Shown: in pieces, positions 1 through 5,641 of the stretch
How the letters are laid out: each line of letters starts with the position of its first letter
How positions within the stretch are numbered: position 1 is the stretch's first letter
DNA from: SAR116 cluster bacterium
GTDB taxonomy: Bacteria; Pseudomonadota; Alphaproteobacteria; Puniceispirillales; UBA1172
Reading direction: 5' to 3'
DNA length: 12,988 nt
Assembly: GCA_002691725.1 (NCBI GenBank)
Contig: NZIT01000027.1
Coordinates: 1 to 12,988, forward strand
Program-made: the position numbers and the translations under genes
Notes under the pieces: model-generated
What the model saw: only the letters and a program-made list of their open reading frames with translations
What the model was told of the DNA's origin: nothing
Databases searched by the model: none

Positions 1-260
1 CCGCCACCAGTAGAAATATTTACCACCGCATCACAGCGCTGTTTAATGATCGGCAAGAAGCGCATAAAATGATCAGGTTCATGCACCGGCTTTCCGGTTT
101 CGGGATCACGCGCATGTAAATGAATAATTGATGCGCCTGCTGCTGCGGCGGCAACTGCTTCATCAGCTATTTGTTGCGGGGTGATCGGTAAATGTGGTGA
201 CATGGTTGGAGTATGAATCCCGCCGGTTACCGCACAGGTGATAATTGCATTTTTCGCCAT
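1..260 (-). CDS. BKACE-family beta-keto-acid cleavage enzyme (DUF849), 5' part only
   Basis: I translated the first 86 codons by hand; the frame is open to the window edge, so the C-terminal two thirds are missing. The N-terminus carries the family signature TCAVTGG (residues 8-14) and the HLHARDPETG block (47-56), in which H47 and H49 match the two zinc-binding histidines of 3-keto-5-aminohexanoate cleavage enzyme (Kce). BKACE enzymes condense a beta-keto acid with acetyl-CoA to give acetoacetate and a new CoA ester; one characterised subgroup acts on 3-dehydrocarnitine, yielding betainyl-CoA. The start ATG at 260 has AAAGGA about seven bases upstream. It is third in a minus-strand operon, 44 bp after the SDR stop. 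The Rieske, quaternary-amine transporter and regulator context makes dehydrocarnitine an attractive substrate, but the specificity residues lie outside the window. Family is confident; substrate is inference. Confidence 0.88.
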   Translation of the reverse strand, partial: MAKNAIITCAVTGGIHTPTMSPHLPITPQQIADEAVAAAAAGASIIHLHARDPETGKPVHEPDHFMRFLPIIKQRCDAVVNISTGG

Positions 261-304
261 TTTATGTCCTTTCATTTATTCTGCTATGTCTGAGCAGACT
301 AGCA

Positions 305-1063
305 TTATAACCGCATCTGTTGAACCTGTGCTGTTAAGCCGCCATCTAATACCCAGAGCTGACCAGAGGCATATCTCGCCTCATCACCAGCCAGCCAGTT
401 CACTAATCCTGCGACATCATCAGACGTTCCATATCGGCGCATCGGGTGAACATCACGCACCGCTTGTTCCAGCGTTTCGATATCACCATTGTCCTGAAAA
501 AATGATTGCAACATAGGGGTGTCAATATATCCGGGGCAAATCGCATTGACGCGAATACCTTCAGGCCCATAATCACATGACATGGCGCGTGTCAGCGCAT
601 GAACCGCGCCCTTGGTCGCGCAATAGGCAGCAAGTCCGGGGTCCGCAATAAACCCGTCATATGAGCCAAAATTGATAATTGATCCACCTGCGGCTTTGCG
701 CATGAGAGGCAAGCCTGCCTTTGAGGCTAAAAACGTGCCTGTGACATTGACCGCAAAGATTTGATTCCATTCATCAAGGCTGGTATCCTCAATCGTTTTT
801 TCAATCTCAATTCCTACCGCATTGACCAGAATATCCAGTTTCTCTGATTGATCTTCAATCCTGGCAAAAGCCGCCGTCACCTGCTCAGGTCTCGTGACAT
901 CCATTTCGATGAAGGTGACACCATCAAGCTCAGCCGCCGCCCGATCAAGCGCATAAACAGCAGCACCTTCACGCAGAAAGCGCTGACAAATCGCTTTTCC
1001 TATGCCGCCAGTGCCGCCTGTTATCGCCGCCACCCTGCCGATTAATGACTGATTATCTGTCAT
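305..1063 (-). CDS. Classical short-chain dehydrogenase/reductase (SDR), NAD-type
   Basis: This 252-residue protein has normal classical-SDR length and layout: TGGTGGIG nucleotide-binding motif (15-22), NAVG in place of the usual NNAG (81-84), N106, S134, Y147 and K151 forming the catalytic tetrad (YCATK, 147-151), and PGYIDTPM (177-184). D40 at the end of the second beta strand suggests NAD+ rather than NADP+. The start codon lies inside the 3' end of the Rieske gene (11-nt overlap, different frame), which implies translational coupling; AGAGG precedes it by about nine bases. Lying between the oxygenase and BKACE genes, it may oxidise a 3-hydroxy acid to the beta-keto acid that BKACE cleaves, for example carnitine to dehydrocarnitine, or act on 3-hydroxybutyrate. 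The known L-carnitine dehydrogenase belongs to a different family (3-hydroxyacyl-CoA dehydrogenase-like), so this role is inferred only. Confidence 0.9.
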   Translation of the reverse strand: MTDNQSLIGRVAAITGGTGGIGKAICQRFLREGAAVYALDRAAAELDGVTFIEMDVTRPEQVTAAFARIEDQSEKLDILVNAVGIEIEKTIEDTSLDEWNQIFAVNVTGTFLASKAGLPLMRKAAGGSIINFGSYDGFIADPGLAAYCATKGAVHALTRAMSCDYGPEGIRVNAICPGYIDTPMLQSFFQDNGDIETLEQAVRDVHPMRRYGTSDDVAGLVNWLAGDEARYASGQLWVLDGGLTAQVQQMRL

Positions 1064-2195
1064 CTTTAGTCGCCTCTTGATAATGCTTTAATAAAAGCCC
1101 GTGAAAATGATGAACCGCATGCTCGCTAAGCCCGCTACCATTAGGATCAACCATATATCGCCCTTGCGTAAAGCCGGGGGTTTGCATACCGCGCTGAACG
1201 CTCTCGACCAGACCTATATCTTCGGGCTGTAAGATATCATCAATAAAACTAATGGCTTCTTTCTCATAATCTTCCAGATCAGTTGTTTCAAAAAAGAAGT
1301 CAAACTCTTCATAAGTTTCTTCGGGCCCGATCGGAATAAATCGCCAGACCATAAAATTGCCGCGCCCCGGATAACGCATCAATGTTGTATTTGGCCATAA
1401 GTACCAGACAGCATGATCCGTCACGGTTGCGCCATCGGTCGCATAGGCTTTGTTCTGCGTTTGACCAGCCTTTGCCATATGACTGGAATAAATGTCATAG
1501 GTTTTCACCTTGTAAGTGCTCATATCCACCAAGGTGCAAAAGTCTTTATGCGCTACCGGGCAATGATAACATTCCAGAAAATTATCAACGACAGATTTCC
1601 AGTTTGCCTTGATCGTATAGGTCAATCGGTGAGCAAACTTCAGGGACGCCAAATCTGGCGCATATTGCATAATCTCACTGGCTAGATTTTGGCTTTGGCT
1701 GGCTAATGGAGATGCGTGTTCATCCAGATTGACAAAGACCAAATGGCAGAACACCTCAAGCTTGATGCTATCCAGACAAAAATCTCCGCCTTCAAAGCTC
1801 TCAATAAATTGCGATTGTCGGGCTTCTAAAAACCGCCCATCCAGATCATAAAGCCACGCATGATACGGACAGATGATGCGCTTGGTATTGCCTGCCCCTG
1901 ACAGCAATTCATGCCCACGATGCTTACAAACATTATAAAAAGCCTTCAGGCTGCCGTCATTTTGCCGACAAATAAAAATGCTCTGACCATGCAAATGCGT
2001 CGCTATATAATCACCAGCATGGGGGAGCTGATTTTCATGACAAACAAATTGCCACGATTTCCGAAAAATATGGTCACGGTCAACAATGTGCCAATCCGAT
2101 TTAATATAGGCATCCTTATGAATGGATTTAGAATTAGCAGGGTTTTGATCCCATCCCTCACCAATCCATTCAACATCTTTGGCTGAAACCTTCAT
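1053..2195 (-). CDS. Rieske non-heme iron oxygenase alpha subunit, CntA/GbcA-like (quaternary amine monooxygenase)
   Basis: A 380-residue Rieske oxygenase. The [2Fe-2S] ligands are C90-x-H92 (CKHRGH) and C109-x2-H112 (CPYH). The mononuclear iron site is H211, H216 and D326 (in QPEDIGLVESVQ). The bridging position, normally Asp in aromatic-ring dioxygenases, is E208 (LECYHC), as in carnitine monooxygenase CntA. The C-terminal GSGLSEHAVHHFH block also resembles CntA/YeaW. Such enzymes oxidise trimethylammonium compounds: CntA releases trimethylamine from carnitine, and GbcA demethylates glycine betaine. The cognate reductase (CntB/GbcB type) is not in the window. I chose ATG 2195 over the in-frame GTG at 2207 because GGTGGAG, a strong Shine-Dalgarno, contains that GTG and sits about six bases before the ATG. 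First gene of the operon, read divergently from the regulator. Family is sure; substrate (carnitine, betaine, stachydrine or other) is open. Confidence 0.92.
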   Translation of the reverse strand: MKVSAKDVEWIGEGWDQNPANSKSIHKDAYIKSDWHIVDRDHIFRKSWQFVCHENQLPHAGDYIATHLHGQSIFICRQNDGSLKAFYNVCKHRGHELLSGAGNTKRIICPYHAWLYDLDGRFLEARQSQFIESFEGGDFCLDSIKLEVFCHLVFVNLDEHASPLASQSQNLASEIMQYAPDLASLKFAHRLTYTIKANWKSVVDNFLECYHCPVAHKDFCTLVDMSTYKVKTYDIYSSHMAKAGQTQNKAYATDGATVTDHAVWYLWPNTTLMRYPGRGNFMVWRFIPIGPEETYEEFDFFFETTDLEDYEKEAISFIDDILQPEDIGLVESVQRGMQTPGFTQGRYMVDPNGSGLSEHAVHHFHGLLLKHYQEATKDDR

Positions 2196-2214
2196 CTTGC
2201 TCTCCACCGTATAC

Positions 2215-2239
2215 AGGTTGTCATATTATAGGTTGTTAT
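2215..2239. repeat. Two direct repeats AGGTTGTYAT, 15 bp apart
   Basis: AGGTTGTCAT (2215-2224) and AGGTTGTTAT (2230-2239) match at 9 of 10 positions with a 15-bp period and bracket the minus-strand -10 element at 2225-2230. They could be regulator half-sites or chance; no function is established. Confidence 0.35.
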
Positions 2240-2250
2240 GGCAATGCTCT

Positions 2251-2300
2251 ATTACCATCAGATTATGCCGCAAAAATGTCTGGTCAAATCTGATATTAAT
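2251..2300. promoter_or_regulatory. 14-bp inverted repeat, candidate operator for the AraC-type regulator
   Basis: ATTACCATCAGATT (2251-2264) is matched by AATCTGATATTAAT (2287-2300), whose reverse complement is ATTAATATCAGATT: 12 of 14 positions agree, with a 22-bp spacer. The inner 8 bp are perfect. Relative to the predicted oxygenase transcript start near 2218 the repeat lies at about -33 to -82, where a class I activator would bind. Binding by the adjacent regulator is inference. Confidence 0.5.
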
Positions 2301-2302
2301 CG

Positions 2303-2314
2303 TCATAATTATGA
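2303..2314. repeat. Perfect 12-bp palindrome TCATAATTATGA
   Basis: The sequence equals its own reverse complement. It lies just beyond the larger inverted repeat and overlaps the possible regulator -10, so it could serve autoregulation. Short AT-rich palindromes also occur by chance. Confidence 0.35.
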
Positions 2315-2347
2315 TACTTTTCGTCTAATTATTCGTCTCATTCACCT

Positions 2348-3367
2348 ATGTTTAGCAAATACCCCAACCAAGCATTAGATCAAGTATCGGGCCATGCCCA
2401 ATCATTTTCCCTTGCTCTGCTGATATTGCCGAACTTCAACATGATGGTCACAACAGGCTTTCTTGACCCTTTTCGGGCAGCTAATTATCTGCATGGCTGG
2501 CGGCGTTATGAATGGCAGTTTCTTGCCCTGCTTCCTGACCAATGCACCGCCAGCAATGGCATGACACTGGCCGATGTTCAGCTACTAAATACCGCAGAAA
2601 CCCAATTTGATCTGGTCGCCGTCAGCAGCAGCTGGACGCCTGATGCCTTTGCCGACCGCAATATATTGGCATGGTTGCGCAAACAAGATCGTAAAGGCGC
2701 AATTATAGGCGGCCTGGATACGGGGGCATTTATTTTGGGTTATGCTGGCCTTTTAAGCGGGTATAACCCGGTCACGCATTTTGATCACCATACCAGCTTT
2801 GCCGAAACATTTCCTGATACGGCCATCAAACAAGCCCGGTTTTCGCTGACCGAAAGACGATTTTCTTGTGGCGGTGGGGTATCGGCTATTGATATGGGGC
2901 TTGCTTTGCTCAGCCGCTTTGAGACGCCGCAAATGATCCAGGATATCAACCAGTATCTCTATCATGATGATCAGGTTCAGGGGCATAATGATAAGCTCGG
3001 CAACAGCCAGCAATTTCATGATAACACTCTGCCCAAAAAGGTAAAACAAGCGCTTGATCTGATGCGGACTCACAGAGAGGAGCCAGTAAGCATTGCCCAT
3101 ATTTCGGCGCAATTACGGCTATCTCAACGGCAGCTGGAACGTGATTTTCACAACTATTTGCAGGCGACCCCGAAACAGGTCTATCTGCGGCTTAGGTTAG
3201 AGCAAGCTCGTATGATGATTAGCCAGACTGAGCTTAGTATTCTGGAAATTGCTGTTGCTAATGGATTTACCTCACAAGAACATTTTTCTCGGATATATAA
3301 AAAAATGTTCAACAACTCCCCTTCGCATGATCGCCGAGTAAACCGAATACCATTTCAATTTAGATAA
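2348..3367 (+). CDS. GlxA-type AraC family transcriptional regulator (CdhR/GbdR-like)
   Basis: A 339-residue two-domain regulator. Residues about 20-195 form a DJ-1/PfpI glutamine-amidotransferase-like domain (SLALLILPNF at 21-30, GLDTGAFILGYAGLLSGY at 122-139). The nucleophile-elbow position is D124 in the GLDTG block instead of Cys, so the domain should sense rather than catalyse. Residues about 232-330 form the AraC DNA-binding domain, with helix-turn-helix segments near 247-267 and 297-322 (LEIAVANGFTSQEHFSRIYKKMF). This architecture is shared by CdhR and GbdR, the Pseudomonas carnitine and betaine regulators, which fits its position between an oxygenase operon and a quaternary-amine ABC transporter. 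It probably activates one or both. Start at 2348 is the first ATG of the frame but lacks a visible ribosome site. Family is confident; ligand is inferred. Confidence 0.9.
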   Translation: MFSKYPNQALDQVSGHAQSFSLALLILPNFNMMVTTGFLDPFRAANYLHGWRRYEWQFLALLPDQCTASNGMTLADVQLLNTAETQFDLVAVSSSWTPDAFADRNILAWLRKQDRKGAIIGGLDTGAFILGYAGLLSGYNPVTHFDHHTSFAETFPDTAIKQARFSLTERRFSCGGGVSAIDMGLALLSRFETPQMIQDINQYLYHDDQVQGHNDKLGNSQQFHDNTLPKKVKQALDLMRTHREEPVSIAHISAQLRLSQRQLERDFHNYLQATPKQVYLRLRLEQARMMISQTELSILEIAVANGFTSQEHFSRIYKKMFNNSPSHDRRVNRIPFQFR

Positions 3368-3495
3368 GATGACATAATGTCGATAAAAGTCATTTATTTG
3401 TCTAAATTAGTCATGTTAAAAATATCTAATTTGCTTCACAATGTTCTTCTAACAAATCAGATAATATCTCAAAATGAAAATCTATGGAGGAATTA
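3368..3495 (+). promoter_or_regulatory. Promoter/operator region upstream of the binding-protein gene
   Basis: This 128-bp AT-rich gap holds a candidate promoter: TTCACA (3435-3440) and GATAAT (3460-3465), spacing 19 bp, slightly long. Upstream are AGTCAT repeats at 3388 and 3409, exactly 21 bp apart, a spacing typical of AraC-family half-sites, and an imperfect inverted pair AAATTAG (3404-3410)/CTAATTT (3426-3432). GACATAATGTC (3371-3381) is a small hyphenated palindrome just after the regulator stop. No clear rho-independent terminator for the regulator is seen. GGAGG at 3486-3490 is the ribosome site of the next gene. Confidence 0.5.
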
Positions 3496-4461
3496 ATGAA
3501 GTTTAGATCTATGCTTGCGGCTACCGCTATGGCAATACCACTAATGACAGGTTCTGCTATCGCCCTCGAAATGGGGGCATCGGATGAGCCGATTAAGTTG
3601 ACGATGAATGAATGGACAGGCACACAGCTCAGCACTCGTGTTGCTGGTGCCATTTTGGAAAAGGCCGGATATAACGTTGAATATGTTACTGCCGGATATG
3701 GTCCACAATTTATTGCCATGGGTGATGGCGAATTACACGGCGTCATGGAAGTCTGGACATCTAACCTGCCCGGCCAGTTTCATGAAATGGAAGATGCCGG
3801 AACGGTCAAAGATATTGGCGGTTTAGGTCTGGATGCGCGCGAAGGTGTGCTTTACCCTATCCATATGAAAGAGCTTTGCCCCGGCCTGCCTGACTGGGAA
3901 GCGTTAAATGCTTGCGCGGCAAAATTTGCAACCGTAGAAACCATGCCACAAGGACGTCTGCTTGACTATCCTGCGGATTGGGGTTCACCCGGCAAAGACA
4001 GATTTGAAGCTATGGGCATGAATTTCCAAGCTGTTCCTGCTGGCTCCGAAGGGGCGCTGATTACAGAACTAGAAGCATCAATTGCGAAAAAGTCACCTTT
4101 GCTTCTGACATTCTGGCAGCCGCATTGGGCACTGTCTGAATATGAAACCGAATGGGTCGCATTACCGCCTGGCACCGACGAATGTTACAATGATCCGTCA
4201 TGGGGCGTTAACCCTAACGCAACAGGCGACTGTGACTTCTCAGCAACCCGTATCTTTAAGGTAACGTGGTCAGGCTTTGATGATAAATGGCCACGCGCAG
4301 GTGAGCTTTTGGCACAATTTACATTTGATGCTACTGATCAGCAAAATATGATGGCTGCCATTGATACGCGCGGCGAAGCCATGGATGATGTTGTTGCCGC
4401 ATATATGGACAGCAAATCTGCTGAGGTTGATAGCATGATTGCTGCCGCAACGGCCAAGTAA
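3496..4461 (+). CDS. Periplasmic glycine betaine/quaternary amine-binding protein (OpuAC/ProX-like)
   Basis: A 321-residue ABC substrate-binding protein. Residues 1-23 are a signal peptide: basic start (MKFR), hydrophobic core and AIA cleavage site before LEMG. The mature part fits the OpuAC family (ProX type); W40, W87, W207, H210 and W211 (the last three in FWQPHWAL) are aromatic residues of the kind that cage trimethylammonium groups. Four cysteines (C128, C140, C230, C246) could form two periplasmic disulfides. The start was set at 3496 rather than the in-frame ATG at 3484 because GGAGG lies between them, five bases before the chosen ATG. It is first in a transporter operon and separated from the ATPase gene by a hairpin, consistent with higher expression of the binding protein. 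Ligand could be glycine betaine, carnitine, choline or choline-O-sulfate; the betC neighbour favours the last only weakly. Confidence 0.92.
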   Translation: MKFRSMLAATAMAIPLMTGSAIALEMGASDEPIKLTMNEWTGTQLSTRVAGAILEKAGYNVEYVTAGYGPQFIAMGDGELHGVMEVWTSNLPGQFHEMEDAGTVKDIGGLGLDAREGVLYPIHMKELCPGLPDWEALNACAAKFATVETMPQGRLLDYPADWGSPGKDRFEAMGMNFQAVPAGSEGALITELEASIAKKSPLLLTFWQPHWALSEYETEWVALPPGTDECYNDPSWGVNPNATGDCDFSATRIFKVTWSGFDDKWPRAGELLAQFTFDATDQQNMMAAIDTRGEAMDDVVAAYMDSKSAEVDSMIAAATAK

Positions 4462-4476
4462 TCTGAACATATCTTT

Positions 4477-4507
4477 AACCAACAGGCGGTGATTCTGCCT
4501 GTTGGTT
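4477..4507 (+). terminator. Intercistronic hairpin, partial terminator or mRNA-stabilising stem
   Basis: AACCAACAGGC (4477-4487) and GCCTGTTGGTT (4497-4507) form a perfect 11-bp stem with a 9-nt loop, followed only by TCTC rather than a full T tract. It begins 15 nt after the binding-protein stop and 47 nt before the ATPase start. Such stems commonly let the binding-protein message accumulate above the membrane components; leaky termination is likely. Confidence 0.75.
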
Positions 4508-4554
4508 TCTCATAATGCCACATCAGATTAGCCTTAATCAGCATAGGGATTTTT

Positions 4555-5631
4555 ATGAAAACCCAAGATCGTATAAATCAGATTCATCCAGTAAAGATAA
4601 CTTGTGATGCTTTATGGAAAGTTTTTGGCGATAATGCTGATAGACTGAAATCTGACCCTGATCTGTTAGCGCTACCCAGCCATGAGCGATCTGAAAGACT
4701 GCGCGAGCAAGGTTACATTATTGGCGCTGAGGATATTTCCTTTTCTGTCCATGCTGGTGAATTATTTGTTATTATGGGGTTATCGGGGTCGGGCAAATCA
4801 ACTGTCCTGCGCTGTATCGCCCAGCTTCAAAAGCCTAGTTTTGGCCATGTTATGCTTGACGATGAGTGTCTTGATACGATGCCTGAAGCCACTCTGCGCG
4901 AAATACGCCGCCGCAAGATGGGCATGGTCTTTCAAAACTTTGGGTTAGTGCCGCATTTCACGGCGCTTCAAAACATTGCCTTCCCGTTAAAAGTGCGCGG
5001 CGAGTCAAGAGCCGAAGCCCAGAGCAAAGCCCTTGCTATGCTTAATTTAGTCGGCTTGGATGGCCGTGGCGATGCCTATCCGTCGGAATTATCTGGTGGC
5101 CAGCAACAACGTGTCGGCATTGCCCGATCGCTTGCCGTTGACCCGGAAGTATGGCTCCTTGATGAGCCATTTAGCGCGCTTGACCCAATGATCCGGCGGC
5201 AATTACAGGATGAGCTGATTGAGCTTCAGGCGCGGCTCAAAAAATCAATTATTTTCGTGACGCATGATTTTTCAGAAGCCGTCAGGCTAGCTGATCGCAT
5301 TGCGATTATGCGCGATGGGAAAATGGTTCAGCTTGGCCGCCCTGCGGATTTGTTATTGCATCCAGCTGATGATTATGTTGCCAGTTTTGTTAGTGATGTA
5401 TCACGCCTGCAAGTCTTGCGGCTGGATGATATCATGACCTCTGCCAGCGCCATGCCTTCTGACTTTGGGGAAGCGATCCAGCTCGATAGCCAGATGACCC
5501 TGGAGCAATGTCTGGTTGATCTTGATCCAAACCAAAATAAGTTCATCATCACCGGTGAGCAAGGCAGACCTGTGGGCTATTGCACGCGATCGCATATGCT
5601 CGATATTGTAAGTGAGGCATCCGTCACATGA
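4555..5631 (+). CDS. ABC transporter ATPase for quaternary amines (ProV/OpuAA-like) with C-terminal CBS-like segment
   Basis: A 358-residue cytoplasmic ATPase. Residues about 1-55 match the N-terminal extension of ProV/OpuAA proteins. Nucleotide-binding motifs: Walker A GLSGSGKST (75-83), Q-loop Q127, signature LSGGQ (179-183), Walker B VWLLDEP (199-205; D203, E204) and switch H237. Residues about 284-355 resemble a single CBS unit (DDIM at 291-294, then FIITGEQGRPVGY at 330-342). E. coli ProV has about 400 residues and two CBS motifs, so the sensor here is shortened. CBS tails in this family tune transport to ionic strength, so osmotic control may be weaker or altered. A modest AGGG ribosome site precedes ATG 4555. 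The permease gene begins within about ten bases of its stop. Confidence 0.93.
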   Translation: MKTQDRINQIHPVKITCDALWKVFGDNADRLKSDPDLLALPSHERSERLREQGYIIGAEDISFSVHAGELFVIMGLSGSGKSTVLRCIAQLQKPSFGHVMLDDECLDTMPEATLREIRRRKMGMVFQNFGLVPHFTALQNIAFPLKVRGESRAEAQSKALAMLNLVGLDGRGDAYPSELSGGQQQRVGIARSLAVDPEVWLLDEPFSALDPMIRRQLQDELIELQARLKKSIIFVTHDFSEAVRLADRIAIMRDGKMVQLGRPADLLLHPADDYVASFVSDVSRLQVLRLDDIMTSASAMPSDFGEAIQLDSQMTLEQCLVDLDPNQNKFIITGEQGRPVGYCTRSHMLDIVSEASVT

Positions 5632-5641
5632 AAGCACGCTC

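Larger units (their letters stand above)
2196..2347. promoter_or_regulatory. Divergent promoter region between oxygenase operon and AraC regulator
   Basis: This 152-bp AT-rich gap separates two divergent starts. On the minus strand a perfect TATAAT lies at 2230-2225, giving a predicted transcript start near 2218 and a leader of about 23 nt. The hexamer 17 bp upstream (AATAGA) is a poor -35, as expected for an activator-dependent promoter. On the plus strand TATGAT at 2310-2315 could be a -10 for the regulator, also with no clear -35. The regulator ATG at 2348 has no obvious Shine-Dalgarno. Inverted and direct repeats within the region are listed separately. Confidence 0.6.

Noticed and set aside
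1053..2195. Aromatic-ring hydroxylating dioxygenase
   Set aside because: The bridging Glu, C-terminal GSGLSEH block, single-subunit layout without a beta-subunit gene, and quaternary-amine context favour the CntA/GbcA group.
2196..2207. GTG at 2207 as start of the Rieske oxygenase
   Set aside because: The GTG lies inside GGTGGAG, the likely ribosome site for ATG 2195, so the shorter form is preferred.
2753..3112. 119-codon open frame on the minus strand within the AraC regulator gene
   Set aside because: It is antisense to a well-supported gene, has no family resemblance or ribosome site, and is explained by codon structure of the plus strand.
3484..3495. ATG at 3484 as start of the binding protein
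   Set aside because: GGAGG lies directly after it and five bases before ATG 3496; starting at 3496 also places the MKFR basic segment at the signal-peptide N-terminus.
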